This document shows, piece after piece, positions 39,615 through 48,593 of a stretch of 64,000 bases of DNA; the first letter of the stretch is position 1; each line of letters opens with the position of its first letter. The translations under genes and the position numbers were made by a program. The notes beneath the pieces were generated by a model. It did not search any database, was not told the origin of the DNA, and worked only from the letters and a program-made list of their open reading frames with translations. The stretch is taken from positions 62,001 through 126,000 of the forward strand of contig NZ_JAFFID010000005.1 of the NCBI RefSeq assembly GCF_017355955.1, given 5' to 3'. This stretch comes from Sabulibacter ruber (GTDB lineage: Bacteria > Bacteroidota > Bacteroidia > Cytophagales > Hymenobacteraceae).

Positions 39615-39646
39615 CAAAGGTACGGCACCACTGCTTACCCTGCAAT
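39615..39646 (-). promoter_or_regulatory. Peroxiredoxin promoter
   Basis: On the minus strand ATTG (39643-39646), 20-bp spacer, then the exact -7 box TACCTTTG (39615-39622). This is among the best -33/-7 pairs in the window; the leader is about 75 nt. Confidence 0.55.
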
Positions 39647-39755
39647 AAAGAAAAAATATGAGTGCAGCGTTGGCAAACTGCCCGTGGTTTCCTCTATGAA
39701 AGCAAGGTGTGTACCTAAAGGTTTGAGTTTCGTTGGTTCTCTCACTGAACTAACC

Positions 39756-39794
39756 CTGTTTTAGGCCCAGTTTCGGGAAAACAGCCCCAAAACG
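39756..39794. repeat. Palindromic element
   Basis: CTGTTTTAGGCCCAGTTTCG then GGAAAACAGCCCCAAAACG; upstream of peroxiredoxin and downstream of aspartokinase. Confidence 0.7.
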
Positions 39795-39829
39795 ATGCCG
39801 GTAGACAAAGAGTCAAGAGCGTAGAAGCC

Positions 39830-41107
39830 TCAATGCGGAAAGTCTTCGGTGGGGCGGCACACAAACTGGAAAGTGTTTCGGCTGCGCTGCTCCAGCAGAA
39901 TTTCTTTTCCGTTGGTGAGTTTCTCCAGGCTGGGCTGATCGTAGTTCTTGATGGTGAACAGGTGCAGCGGTTGGTTGTAGAGGATCACGAACTCATCGGC
40001 CAGGTGAGTTTTTAAGGCTTCCAGTCGGTCGTCGTCGGTGTCCACGCAGGTGGAGAAAGAAATGGCCGAGTTCTGCATCATGTTGATCTTAAGCCGGTGC
40101 TGGCTGAGGGCCTGGAAGATGCTGCTCAGGTGCTGCTCAGAGATAAACCCGAAATCTTTGGTATGAAAGGAAAGCAGACTTTGGTTCTGTTTCAGGATGA
40201 AGGACGGCGCAATGCGGTCGTGCTGGCAGTTCCAGATCACGGTGCCGGGCTCCTGCGGGTGCAGAAAGGATTTCACGTACAGCGGAATGCACTTTTTGGC
40301 CAGTGGCTGCACGGTTTTAGGGTGAATGACCGAGGCCCCGTAATACGCCATCTCAATGGCTTCCTGGTAGGCAATTTCCTCGTAACGTATGGTGTCCTGG
40401 AACAGTTTGGGATCAGCGTTCAGCAGGCCGGGCACGTCTTTCCAGATGGTGAGCGACTGCGCCTGCAAACAATACGCGAAAATGGCAGCGCTGTAGTCTG
40501 AGCCTTCACGGCCCAGCGTGGTGGTTTCGCCTTGGGCGGTTGCGCCAATGAACCCTTGGGTAATGATGGGCTTCTCCTGTAGAATAGAGGGAATGTGCTG
40601 GCTGATCTGCTGCTCGGTCCAGGCCCAGTCAATACGGCCTTCGCGCCAGGTGTCATCGGTGCGCAGGTAGTCACGGCAATCTAGCCAGTGGTTATGGTAA
40701 CCCTGGCTGCACAGGTAATAATGCAAAATCTGGCTGGAGAGCAACTCCCCCCGGCTGATGATCTGGTCATATTGCCGGTCAAAGTCCTGTGAAACCACCT
40801 CTTTCAAAAGTCGCTCTAAATCACTATATTGTTGCTGAAGGGCAGCATACACCGGATGATCTTCCTCCGGAAACAACTCCTTTACAATGCCCCCGTGGTA
40901 GTCCTTTATCTCTTGTAAAGTGCCGGAGTAGTCTTGGTTCCGGTACGCTTCTTTGAATACTTTTTCCAGTGCATTGGTGGTTTTTCCCATAGCAGAAACC
41001 ACCACCAACGGTTTTTCACTACTGTCTAACCCAGAGAGGATATGAAAGATATTCCTGAAAGCTGCCGCATCTTTCACAGATGCTCCTCCAAATTTAAAAA
41101 CTGTCAT
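39830..41107 (-). CDS. Aspartokinase
   Basis: Aspartokinase phosphorylates L-aspartate, the entry step to Lys, Thr, Met and diaminopimelate. The 425-residue protein begins MTVFKFGGASVKDAAAFRN (KFGGAS motif) and has VVVSAMGKTTNALEKV, SRGELLSSQILHYYL, TTLGREGSDYSAAIFAYCL and VIHPKTVQPLA, ending in ACT-like sequence for allosteric control. It is monofunctional (no homoserine dehydrogenase domain). It is divergent from fbp across a 120-bp spacer. Confidence 0.92.
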   Translation of the reverse strand: MTVFKFGGASVKDAAAFRNIFHILSGLDSSEKPLVVVSAMGKTTNALEKVFKEAYRNQDYSGTLQEIKDYHGGIVKELFPEEDHPVYAALQQQYSDLERLLKEVVSQDFDRQYDQIISRGELLSSQILHYYLCSQGYHNHWLDCRDYLRTDDTWREGRIDWAWTEQQISQHIPSILQEKPIITQGFIGATAQGETTTLGREGSDYSAAIFAYCLQAQSLTIWKDVPGLLNADPKLFQDTIRYEEIAYQEAIEMAYYGASVIHPKTVQPLAKKCIPLYVKSFLHPQEPGTVIWNCQHDRIAPSFILKQNQSLLSFHTKDFGFISEQHLSSIFQALSQHRLKINMMQNSAISFSTCVDTDDDRLEALKTHLADEFVILYNQPLHLFTIKNYDQPSLEKLTNGKEILLEQRSRNTFQFVCRPTEDFPH

Positions 41108-41171
41108 TTGTGAGTAGGTATTTTGATGTTTTGTTAATGATGGTGGTTTTTATTAGGTCTAAATTATTAAG

Positions 41172-41201
41172 TTTGTAAATAATTCATTCCGTTTATCTTT
41201 A
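41172..41201 (+). promoter_or_regulatory. fbp promoter
   Basis: -33 box TTTG (41172-41175), 18-bp spacer, -7 box TATCTTTA (41194-41201), one mismatch to consensus, 26 bp before the fbp ATG. Confidence 0.45.
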
Positions 41202-41227
41202 TTCTACCCATTTATCTACCTAATCCT

Positions 41228-42268
41228 ATGACACTAAAAGAAAACCTGGCCTTACCAGTAGGCACCACCCTGGACCGTTTTATCATGCGGAAACAAGAGG
41301 ATTTTCCGTTTGCCACTGGTGAATTATCTCAGTTGCTCCGCGACATCGCGTTGGCTGCGAAGATTGTGAACCGTGCCATCAATCATGCCGGCCTGACCGA
41401 CATTGGAGGTGCGTACGGGAAACAGAACGTGCAAGGCGAAGACCAGCAGAAATTGGATGTGGTGGCAAATATCAGGTTCATACGGGCATTAAGGAATGGG
41501 GGAGAAGTGTGTGCCATCATTTCAGAGGAGGAAGATGAAATGATCTTGACCGGCAACAACAAAGGTAAATACATTGTGGCCATTGATCCGCTGGATGGTT
41601 CCTCTAATATTGATGTAAACGTATCCATCGGGACCATTTTCTCTATTTACCGCCGCATATCAGAGCAGGGCACAGAACCTACCCTGGAAGACTGCTTCCA
41701 GCGAGGCACCGAGCAGGTAGCGGCTGGGTACATTATCTACGGCTCCAGCACCATGCTGGTGTATACCACCGGTAACGGCGTGAATGGATTTACCTATGAA
41801 ACCTCGCTGGGGGAATTCTTTTTGTCACATCCCAATATCACCATTCCGCAGAACGGCAGCATCTACTCAGTGAACGAAGGTGGTTTCAACCATTTCCCCG
41901 AGGGGATCAAGCACTACGTGGAGCTTTGCCGCGTGCGCAACTATGCCGCCCGCTATATTGGCTCTTTGGTAGCCGATTTCCACCGGAACCTCATGAAGGG
42001 CGGGATCTACATGTACCCGAACACCCTGAAATCGCCGGGCGGAAAACTGAGACTGTTGTATGAGTGCAACGCCCTGTCTTTTATTGTAGAGCAAGCCGGC
42101 GGGAAAGCCTCTGACGGAAGAAACCGCATTCTGGAGCTGCAGCCTTCTGACCTGCACCAGCGCTGCACCTTCTACATCGGCTCCAAAGAAATGGTAGACG
42201 AGGTAGAATCTTTGTTGGTAGCCAGAGAAAGAACCAGCAGAAGAACTGCCCTCTTAATGGAAGAATAG
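41228..42268 (+). CDS. fbp: Fructose-1,6-bisphosphatase, class I
   Basis: Fbp hydrolyses fructose-1,6-bisphosphate in gluconeogenesis. Length 346 residues. Metal and substrate motifs are VCAIISEEEDEMIL, VAIDPLDGSSNIDVNVSIGT (the class I signature) and YIGSLVADFHRNLMKGGIYM, GKLRLLYECNALSFIVEQAG. The ATG at 41228 agrees with the promoter. A large perfect terminator palindrome separates it from the converging DUF5606 gene. Confidence 0.96.
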   Translation: MTLKENLALPVGTTLDRFIMRKQEDFPFATGELSQLLRDIALAAKIVNRAINHAGLTDIGGAYGKQNVQGEDQQKLDVVANIRFIRALRNGGEVCAIISEEEDEMILTGNNKGKYIVAIDPLDGSSNIDVNVSIGTIFSIYRRISEQGTEPTLEDCFQRGTEQVAAGYIIYGSSTMLVYTTGNGVNGFTYETSLGEFFLSHPNITIPQNGSIYSVNEGGFNHFPEGIKHYVELCRVRNYAARYIGSLVADFHRNLMKGGIYMYPNTLKSPGGKLRLLYECNALSFIVEQAGGKASDGRNRILELQPSDLHQRCTFYIGSKEMVDEVESLLVARERTSRRTALLMEE

Positions 42269-42278
42269 AATAACCCTG

Positions 42279-42327
42279 AATAAAAAGAGAAGGCCCTTGT
42301 TCATTGAACAAGGGCCTTCTCTTTTTA
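42279..42327. terminator. fbp/DUF5606 bidirectional terminator, perfect 24-bp arms
   Basis: Arms 42279-42302 and 42304-42327 are exact reverse complements (ATAAAAAGAGAAGGCCCTTG + TTCA), flanked by A and T runs. It is a 49-bp palindrome between converging genes. Confidence 0.92.
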
Positions 42328-42339
42328 TCTTAATAACAA

Positions 42340-42801
42340 TTACTCGGCAGACTCAGCAGGGGCGTCTTTCTCCTCCGTTGCCGGAGTTGCCTCAGTGGCT
42401 TCTGCTTGGGTGTAAGGCACAAACTGGTTCACCAGTTGGTACCACTGCACCAGTTTCTTCATGTCTGATGCATATACGCGGTCCTCGTCATAATCTGGAA
42501 GAACCGATTCCACGAACGAAGCTAATTCTTGGGTGCTGGATTTAGGGTTCACTGGCAAATCAGAGCCGTATTTTGTTCTGATTCTGTCAAAAACCTCCGC
42601 CAGCGGAACAGTGTGGTCTGCGTCGTTGGTGTACATGGAGATTTCCTGCAGAATAGAAACACGGTTCCGGGCCTGAGCCACGCTCCGAACTGGTTTTTCG
42701 GCAAGGCTTTCTACAATGATTCCATTGCGGGTTGGCGCTACAATCTTGTAAAGGCCCGGCATACCGGAAATGGAAGCGATATCTTTCAGGTCAAATGACA
42801 T
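42340..42801 (-). CDS. DUF5606 family protein
   Basis: A 153-residue protein of a small family seen almost only in Bacteroidota: DLKDIASISGMPGLYKIVAP, NGIIVESLAEKPVRSVAQAR, SILQEISMYT, and LPVNPKSSTQELASFVESVL. The C-terminal 20 residues are acidic low-complexity (EATEATPATEEKDAPAES). Function unknown. First gene of a possible leftward series with the TonB-domain protein and engB behind it. Confidence 0.85.
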   Translation of the reverse strand: MSFDLKDIASISGMPGLYKIVAPTRNGIIVESLAEKPVRSVAQARNRVSILQEISMYTNDADHTVPLAEVFDRIRTKYGSDLPVNPKSSTQELASFVESVLPDYDEDRVYASDMKKLVQWYQLVNQFVPYTQAEATEATPATEEKDAPAESAE

Positions 42802-42828
42802 ACAAATAAATGAGGTTATGTTGATTGA

Positions 42829-43215
42829 TTAGAGTTTGAAGTTTACGGGTACGCTGTACTGTTGGCTGTACCCCGGGGCGTTGAACTTAAGCAGTTTTAC
42901 CACCCGCAGTGCTTCCTGGCCGGTACCGCCGCCAAATTCTTTCAGGATCTTGGCATTGGTGATGGAGCCATCTTCCTGCAGGGTAAACCCAATGATGCAC
43001 TGCCCTTGCATGCGGTTACGCTTGGCTAAAGCCGGGTACTGGATGTTGCGCTGGATGTGCGCCACCAGAGAATCCTGACCGCCGGTGTAATGCTCTGCTA
43101 CCGGTAATTTACCGTTTTGCGCAGCCGCTGGTTTGCCTGTCTGTGCCTGTGAAGTGAATGCGCCTGCGGTGCAGAAAGCGAAAAAGGCGCCTACTAGAAT
43201 GTGTTTTACTTTCAT
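42829..43215 (-). CDS. Secreted TonB C-terminal-domain protein
   Basis: A 128-residue protein: signal peptide (MKVKHILVGAFFAFCTAGAF … QAQT) and a single TonB C-terminal domain with VAHIQRNIQYPALAKRNRMQ, GQCIIGFTLQEDGSITNAKI and ALRVVKLLKFNAPGY. It lacks the TM anchor and proline-rich spacer of TonB, so it is a periplasmic or exported relative rather than the energy transducer. The gap to engB is 26 bp and to DUF5606 27 bp, supporting an operon engB - TonB-like - DUF5606. Confidence 0.85.
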   Translation of the reverse strand: MKVKHILVGAFFAFCTAGAFTSQAQTGKPAAAQNGKLPVAEHYTGGQDSLVAHIQRNIQYPALAKRNRMQGQCIIGFTLQEDGSITNAKILKEFGGGTGQEALRVVKLLKFNAPGYSQQYSVPVNFKL

Positions 43216-43241
43216 TTTGTAAAAATAAGCTTAAAGATGCG

Positions 43242-43856
43242 TTACGCTTGACGCTCCTCGTGGTACCGTTTGTTTACGTCACTTATGAACTGCAGAATCT
43301 CCTCCCGGCCTTCTTTGGTAGAAGAAGAACTCTTCATGTACATAGGTAACTCCTCCCAGGTCTCCCGCAGCGACTTCATATAGAAAGCAATGTTCGCATC
43401 AGTTTTCGTGCCAGATTGCTTATCGGTTTTCGTGAAGATAAGCACAAAGGGAACACCCATGGTTCCCAGCAGTTCCATAAATTCCAGGTCGGGCTTCTGG
43501 GGTGGGAGCCTGGAGTCAATCAGCACAAAGACGCACGCCAGGTTAGATCTGTTTTGCAGGTAGTAAATAATCATTTTCCGCCATTGCTCCCTGGACTCCT
43601 TGCTTACTTTGGCCCAGCCGTAACCCGGTAAATCCACCAGGAACCATTCATCGTTGATCAGGAAATGGTTAATGAGCTGGGTCTTGCCCGGGAACGAGGA
43701 GGTTTTGGCCAACTTGAGCCGGTTGGTAAGCATGTTGATCAGAGAAGACTTACCCACGTTTGAACGGCCAATAAACGCGTATTCTGGTAGGTCTGTCTGA
43801 GGGCACAGGTCAGCACGGGTGTTGCTGGTAATAAACTTCGCTTCTTTGATGACCAT
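43242..43856 (-). CDS. engB: Ribosome-biogenesis GTP-binding protein EngB/YsxC
   Basis: A 204-residue GTPase for 50S assembly. G1 is AFIGRSNVGKSSLINML, switch region SSFPGKTQLINHFLIN, G3 LVDLPGYGWAKVS, G4 LIFTKTDKQS, and a conserved KSSSSTKEGREEIL tail. The ATG at 43856 is preferred to a GTG at 43862. A -7 box (TACCTTTG, 43885-43892 minus) lies upstream. Confidence 0.94.
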   Translation of the reverse strand: MVIKEAKFITSNTRADLCPQTDLPEYAFIGRSNVGKSSLINMLTNRLKLAKTSSFPGKTQLINHFLINDEWFLVDLPGYGWAKVSKESREQWRKMIIYYLQNRSNLACVFVLIDSRLPPQKPDLEFMELLGTMGVPFVLIFTKTDKQSGTKTDANIAFYMKSLRETWEELPMYMKSSSSTKEGREEILQFISDVNKRYHEERQA

Positions 43857-44233
43857 ATTCACTACATACGTTTATTGATAAATACAAAGGTACCAAATAA
43901 ACGCGAACCCTATTAAATTAATGGAACAGGTCAATTGTAGCGGTAAATACGCAAGAAATAGTAACCATTTAGTACGTTTTGGAGTATCGTAGGGCGAATA
44001 CGGCCAGTAAATATGATTATAAAAGAAGTACCTTCCGGGGCCTAGCAGGACTAAACTAATATCTTTGTTGTAATAATTTTGATATAGAAAATTAGAATTT
44101 TACGATTTTTGAATATTATTGTAGTTCTATTTACCAGAACAGGCAGCTGAAACAAAAGTAATTATAGACCTTACACATACATATTTCTCGTTTTTGCGCT
44201 CATTAGAAGCTACTATACCTAAACCTTTACACT
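43857..44233. other. 377-bp AT-rich spacer, engB / porE-like promoters
   Basis: Divergent regulatory region. On the minus strand TACCTTTG (43885-43892) serves engB; on the plus strand TATCTTTG (44060-44067) is a candidate for the PorE-like gene and would give a long leader of about 160 nt. No small gene or known riboswitch was recognised in that leader. Confidence 0.5.
44060..44067 (+). promoter_or_regulatory. Candidate -7 box, long leader of the PorE-like gene
   Basis: TATCTTTG, exact consensus, 166 bp before the ATG at 44234. No good -33 partner. Confidence 0.35.
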
Positions 44234-46180
44234 ATGAATCACTTAGACAGGCGGTTGTTTAGAACATCTTTTTTATTTCTGACACTGTTTCTCATGGCTT
44301 CCACAGTCATGGCTCAGAGTACGCGTAAGCTTATCCGGAGTGGAGATAAATTTTTTAACCAAGCAAATTTCCGGGCGGCGCTTCCTTACTATGAGCGTGC
44401 ATTGGAGCGTGATCCAAATAATGCCAAGGCAATGTATCGGGCGGGTATCAGCTTGATCGCTTTTGATAAAGAGAAAGCAAGCGAGTACATCTACAAGGCT
44501 TACAGAATGAAGCCAAAAGTGGAGAAAGACGTGCTGTACTGGCTTGGCCGCGTTGACCTGGTGAACTACGAGTTTGACAACGCCATCAAGAATGCCCAGG
44601 CTTACCAGGCCACCCTTGGCAAGCGTGACGATGAAGGAAAAGAGCAGGCTGCCTTGCTTATTCAGCACGCCCGTAACGCCAAAAGAGAAGTTGGTAACCC
44701 TAAAGATGTGTTCGTGAAGAACCTGGGACCAACGGTAAACACTCCTTACTCAGAGCACAGCCCGGTTATCTCTTCAGATGATAACTACCTACTTTTTACA
44801 TCTCGTAGTGCCAGCGTAACCGGTGGTAAAGAAGCAGAAGATGGTGAGTATTTTGAGGATATCTTTGAAACCCGCCGTTTAGGTCAGGATTCATGGGAAA
44901 CTCCTAAATCTTTGAGCGGCCGTTTGAACGGTACCGGTCACGACGCTTCTATCCAGTTGTTTGACAATGACACCAAATTGTTGATGTACCGCCAGGATGA
45001 AGGTGGTGATATCTTCATGACCAGCCGCGATGGTGGCGACTGGGGCCAGCCACAAAAGCTGAACAGAAACATCAACTCTAAAGGTTTTGAAAGCGATGCC
45101 TTCATCACCAGAGACGGTAGCACCCTGTACTTCTCAACCAGCCAGTTCTCTCAGAACGGTGACCTGGACATCTACTACGCTAAGCGTCAGCCAAACGGTG
45201 AGTGGGGTACACCTAAAAACTTCGGTAACGGTGTAAACACTCCTTACGATGAAGACAGCCCTTACTTCACGCCAGATGGTTTGACTATGTACTTCAGCTC
45301 ACGCGGTCACAACACCATGGGTGGTTATGACATCTTCACCATGAAGTTTGACACCGTGGCCCGCCGTTGGAGCAGACCTCAGAACATGGGTTATCCAGTG
45401 AATACGCCAGATGATGATACGTACTACCGCTTAAGCCCAGATGGTTCTTACGCGTACCTGTCTTCTTACCGCATGGGTGGTTACGGCGAGAAAGATATCT
45501 ACACCATCAACTACATCCGCAACGCTACGGTGCGTGGTCATGTGTACAGCCTGCGTGACTCAACTATCATCCCAGGTGTAGAGCTTGTATTCTCTGGTAA
45601 AACCGCTAACAACACCCCATTGGAGTACCGCGATGTAACCAAGCCAGATTCTGGTAACTATCAGGTAAATGTGCTTTCTGCCCGTCCGTACCAAGTAACG
45701 TTGTCTAGAGACGGCAAGACTATCGCTACTGAGCAGTATGAAGTGCCTTTGTCTTTGAGCGATACCACTGTATTTGAGAAAGATTTCTACATCGCGTTTG
45801 AAGACACCACCGGAGTTGGAGTTGGCGCTTACGCCTTTAAGCGTATCTACTATGACACTGACAAATACAACCTGCGCCCTGAGTCTATCCGGGAGTTGGA
45901 TAACATTGCCAGAGTCCTGAAAGCGAACCCAACCCTGCGTATCTCCATTGACGGTCACTGCGACTCTCGTGCCTCAGATGAGTACAACATCACTCTTGGT
46001 GAGAACCGTGCGTTGGCGGCTTACAACTACCTGATTCAGCAAGGTATCCCAAGCAACCGCATGATTACCGTGAGCTACGGCGAGCGTCGTCCGGCTGCTC
46101 CAAATACTTCACCTGAGAACATGCAGTTGAACCGTAGAACTGAGTTCAACGTGATCAAACGTGCTGACGAGCAGCAATAA
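44234..46180 (+). CDS. PorE-like TPR / beta-propeller / OmpA-domain protein
   Basis: A 648-residue secreted protein. Order: signal peptide (FLFLTLFLMASTVMAQ), TPR repeats (ALPYYERALERDPNNAKAMY), a WD40-like PD40 propeller with repeats such as SEHSPVISSDDNYLLFTSR and DEDSPYFTPDGLTMYFSSRG, a carboxypeptidase-regulatory-like domain, and an OmpA peptidoglycan-binding domain (ISIDGHCDSRASDEYNI, YGERRPAAPN). This is the architecture of the type IX secretion protein PorE, which links the machine to peptidoglycan. PorE itself is a lipoprotein, but no lipobox cysteine is seen here, so it may be a paralogue. Codon bias is strong, implying high expression. Confidence 0.85.
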   Translation: MNHLDRRLFRTSFLFLTLFLMASTVMAQSTRKLIRSGDKFFNQANFRAALPYYERALERDPNNAKAMYRAGISLIAFDKEKASEYIYKAYRMKPKVEKDVLYWLGRVDLVNYEFDNAIKNAQAYQATLGKRDDEGKEQAALLIQHARNAKREVGNPKDVFVKNLGPTVNTPYSEHSPVISSDDNYLLFTSRSASVTGGKEAEDGEYFEDIFETRRLGQDSWETPKSLSGRLNGTGHDASIQLFDNDTKLLMYRQDEGGDIFMTSRDGGDWGQPQKLNRNINSKGFESDAFITRDGSTLYFSTSQFSQNGDLDIYYAKRQPNGEWGTPKNFGNGVNTPYDEDSPYFTPDGLTMYFSSRGHNTMGGYDIFTMKFDTVARRWSRPQNMGYPVNTPDDDTYYRLSPDGSYAYLSSYRMGGYGEKDIYTINYIRNATVRGHVYSLRDSTIIPGVELVFSGKTANNTPLEYRDVTKPDSGNYQVNVLSARPYQVTLSRDGKTIATEQYEVPLSLSDTTVFEKDFYIAFEDTTGVGVGAYAFKRIYYDTDKYNLRPESIRELDNIARVLKANPTLRISIDGHCDSRASDEYNITLGENRALAAYNYLIQQGIPSNRMITVSYGERRPAAPNTSPENMQLNRRTEFNVIKRADEQQ

Positions 46181-46184
46181 AAAG

Positions 46185-46222
46185 CGTTTCTGAGCTGTTT
46201 TTCAGAAAACTGCCCATAAAAG
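46185..46222. repeat. Palindromic element
   Basis: CGTTTCTGAGCTGTTTTTC then AGAAAACTGCCCATAAAAG, 5 bp after the PorE-like stop and just before a separate terminator. Confidence 0.7.
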
Positions 46223-46250
46223 AGCCCCGGCCAAATGGTCGGGGCTCTTT
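46218..46250. terminator. PorE-like gene terminator
   Basis: AAAGAGCCCCG / CGGGGCTCTTT stem with CCAAATGG-type loop region; T-rich follow-on. Confidence 0.88.
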
Positions 46251-46303
46251 ATTTATGAGGGGGCAGAACACAACATAATGCAGAAAATGTAGTTTATCCA
46301 TAG

Positions 46304-46311
46304 TAGCTTTG
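46304..46311 (+). promoter_or_regulatory. -7 box of the menG-porT-SDR operon
   Basis: TAGCTTTG, exact consensus, 22 bp before the menG ATG. Confidence 0.45.
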
Positions 46312-46333
46312 CCCTCTACAATTAAACTAGTAC

Positions 46334-47056
46334 ATGTCAGTAGTTCCATATAAAGACCAGGAAGCCGGAAAGAAAACGCAGGTGGCCCAGATGTTTAACA
46401 GCATTGCCAAACGCTATGATTTTCTGAACCACTTCCTAAGTGCGGGGGTAGACATTTACTGGCGCAAAAGGGCGGTGAAACTATTGGCGCGGGTTAAACC
46501 GCAGGTGATATTGGACATTGCTACTGGTACCGGTGATTTCGCCCTGGAAACGCTTAAACTCAAACCCAGGCAGATTGTGGGCATTGATATCTCGGAGGGC
46601 ATGCTGGAGGTAGGCCGCGAGAAAATCAGCAAGCGCGGGGTAAGCAATGTGATTCAGCTGCAGTTAGGCGATTCTGAGAACATCCAGTTCCCGGACAATC
46701 ATTTTGATGCCATCACCGTTGCCTTTGGGGTACGTAACTTTGAGAACCTGGAGAAAGGCCTGTCTGAGATGCTGCGGGTGTTGAAGCCCGGCGGCATGGC
46801 CGTGATCCTGGAGTTTTCTAAGCCGCAAACCTTCCCCATGAAACAAGGGTATAATTTTTACTTCAAGCATATCTTACCGGTTTTCGGGAAACTGATCTCA
46901 AAAGATAATTCCGCCTACACATACCTGCCTGAGTCTGTTCAGGCGTTTCCAGACGGAAAAGACTTTATCAGCATTTTTCAGAAAATCGGCTTTAAAAACA
47001 CAGAATGGCACTCTCTTACCTTCGGCATCAGCTCCATCTACATAGGAACAAAATAA
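46334..47056 (+). CDS. menG: Demethylmenaquinone methyltransferase
   Basis: MenG/UbiE performs the C-methylation that completes menaquinone (Bacteroidota use menaquinone, hence menG rather than ubiE). The 240-residue protein has MFNSIAKRYDFLNHFLSAGV, LDIATGTGDFALETLK (motif I), LQLGDSENIQFPDNHFDAIT, VAFGVRNFENLEKGLSEMLR and LKPGGMAVILEFSKPQ. The start at 46334 follows the -7 box. The 3' end overlaps porT by 52 bp, so the two are co-transcribed, a pairing conserved in the phylum. Confidence 0.95.
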   Translation: MSVVPYKDQEAGKKTQVAQMFNSIAKRYDFLNHFLSAGVDIYWRKRAVKLLARVKPQVILDIATGTGDFALETLKLKPRQIVGIDISEGMLEVGREKISKRGVSNVIQLQLGDSENIQFPDNHFDAITVAFGVRNFENLEKGLSEMLRVLKPGGMAVILEFSKPQTFPMKQGYNFYFKHILPVFGKLISKDNSAYTYLPESVQAFPDGKDFISIFQKIGFKNTEWHSLTFGISSIYIGTK

Positions 47057-47775
47057 TTGCCTGCCTTCTTTTGGTCCTGGCAGGATTTAGCCAGCAGGCA
47101 GCAGCGCAAGGAAAACTGAAAAGCGAAAACCTACCCGGGTACGAGTTCAAAAGACTTCGTTGGGGATTTTCTCTGGGCGTGAACCATTCCTGGTATCAGT
47201 TGGAGCATTCCGATTACTATGTACAAAGGATTGATCCAAAGTCAGAAAACTATTCACCCTATTCAGCAAATCAGAAACCGGGCATTGGTTTCAATGTGAA
47301 CTTTATTACAACCTATAGGTTATCTTCTCATTTTGTGTTACGGGCACAGCCTGGAGTTGGGTATCATAGCAGGGCTGTACAGTATAAGGGTCTTCCACCT
47401 GATCCAAGAATTGGTTTTGCTGGAGGAGATACGCTGCAAGAAGTAAATACCTTCTCCGGGGAGTTCCCTATTTTGGTAAAGTATGAGGCTAAACGCCGGA
47501 AGAACACCCAAATGTATTTCATTGCGGGTGTGAAGCCCTTGTTAGCAATTGGAGGTCAGAAGAAGACCGATGATGCTTTGCAAACCCGTTCTTTTGATTT
47601 TACTATTGAGTATGGAGTGGGATTAGATATGTTCTATCCGTTCTTCAAATTTGCGCCGGAGTTACGTTACTCAAGAGGAATCAGCAATATTCATAAGCCC
47701 GCTGATAACGCTTTCAACAACAGCATTCAGCAACTCAATACCAACACCATCACCCTTTACCTCAACTTTGAATAA
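47005..47775 (+). CDS. porT: Type IX secretion outer-membrane protein PorT-like
   Basis: A 256-residue outer-membrane beta-barrel. Signal peptide region (NKIIACLLLVLAGFSQQAAA) then beta strands: LRWGFSLGVNHSWYQLEHSD, GIGFNVNFITTYRLSSHFVL, RAQPGVGYHSRA, YFIAGVKPLLAIGGQKKTDD and FKFAPELRYSRGIS. PorT is needed for type IX secretion and gliding in Bacteroidota. The ATG at 47005 lies inside menG (different frame); it is used because no other plausible start precedes the signal peptide. Position directly after menG supports the assignment. Confidence 0.82.
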   Translation: MALSYLRHQLHLHRNKIIACLLLVLAGFSQQAAAQGKLKSENLPGYEFKRLRWGFSLGVNHSWYQLEHSDYYVQRIDPKSENYSPYSANQKPGIGFNVNFITTYRLSSHFVLRAQPGVGYHSRAVQYKGLPPDPRIGFAGGDTLQEVNTFSGEFPILVKYEAKRRKNTQMYFIAGVKPLLAIGGQKKTDDALQTRSFDFTIEYGVGLDMFYPFFKFAPELRYSRGISNIHKPADNAFNNSIQQLNTNTITLYLNFE

Positions 47776-47781
47776 GCTTTT

Positions 47782-48534
47782 ATGGCGCAGAAAATAGCAT
47801 TGGTAACCGGAGCCTCGTCAGGCATTGGCTGGGCAACTGCCGTTCAACTGGTACAGAAAGGATACAAAGTCATTGCCGCCGGTCGTCGGGCCGAAAGACT
47901 TCAGGAACTGATTCAGCAGTTGGGGCAGGAGAATGTATATCCCTTGCAGTTTGACGTGCGCGACAAAGACGCGGTGCACGCCGCCATTGCCGGTTTACCC
48001 GCCGAGTGGCGCTCCATTGAGGTGCTGATTAACAACGCGGGTAATGCCCACGGGCTGGCCCCCATCCAGAGCGGAAACGTGGAAGACTGGGATGCCATGC
48101 TGGACATCAACGTGAAGGGCTTGCTCTACGTGACCAAAGAGGTGCTGCCTATCATGATTGAGCGCAAAGCGGGCCACATTGTGAACATCGGCTCCATTGC
48201 CGGGCAGGAAGTGTACGCCAACGGAAACGTGTACTGCGCCAGCAAGTTCGCTGTGGATGCTTTGTCCAAAGCCATGCGCATTGACCTGGTGCACGAAGGA
48301 GTGAAAGTCTCTGAGGTAAACCCGGGCGCCGTGGAAACCGAGTTCTCTGAGGTACGGTTCAAAGGCGACAAAGCCCGGGCCGCCAGTGTGTACCAGGGTT
48401 TCGAGCCCTTAGTCGCCGATGACATCGCCCACCTGATCTTATTCATGGTCACTCGCCCCAAGCACGTGAACATTGCCGAGGTGACCATTCTGCCCACCGC
48501 GCAGGCGGCAGCTACCGTCATCAACAAACGGTAA
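47782..48534 (+). CDS. Short-chain dehydrogenase/reductase, YdfG-like
   Basis: A 250-residue NADP-dependent SDR. Cofactor motif TGASSGIG (residues 9-16), NNAG in VLINNAGNAHGLAPI, catalytic Ser in HIVNIGSIAGQEVYANGN, and YCASK (Tyr-x-x-x-Lys) in VYCASKFAVDALSKAM. It resembles YdfG, which oxidises L-allo-threonine and related 3-hydroxy acids. It starts 6 bp after porT, so it is in the menG-porT operon. Confidence 0.88.
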   Translation: MAQKIALVTGASSGIGWATAVQLVQKGYKVIAAGRRAERLQELIQQLGQENVYPLQFDVRDKDAVHAAIAGLPAEWRSIEVLINNAGNAHGLAPIQSGNVEDWDAMLDINVKGLLYVTKEVLPIMIERKAGHIVNIGSIAGQEVYANGNVYCASKFAVDALSKAMRIDLVHEGVKVSEVNPGAVETEFSEVRFKGDKARAASVYQGFEPLVADDIAHLILFMVTRPKHVNIAEVTILPTAQAAATVINKR

Positions 48535-48545
48535 ACTCTCCCTAC

Positions 48546-48593
48546 AAAACAAAAAGCCTCCGTTGGTTCAAATCAGCGGAGGCTTTTTGTTTT
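48546..48593. terminator. SDR terminator, perfect 17-bp arms
   Basis: Arms AAAACAAAAAGCCTCCG (48546-48562) and CGGAGGCTTTTTGTTTT (48577-48593). A palindromic element follows immediately, sharing the last T residues. Confidence 0.9.

Noticed and set aside
44068..44233. Riboswitch in the leader of the PorE-like gene
   Set aside because: No known riboswitch motif or strong hairpin was recognised; the sequence is simply AT-rich.
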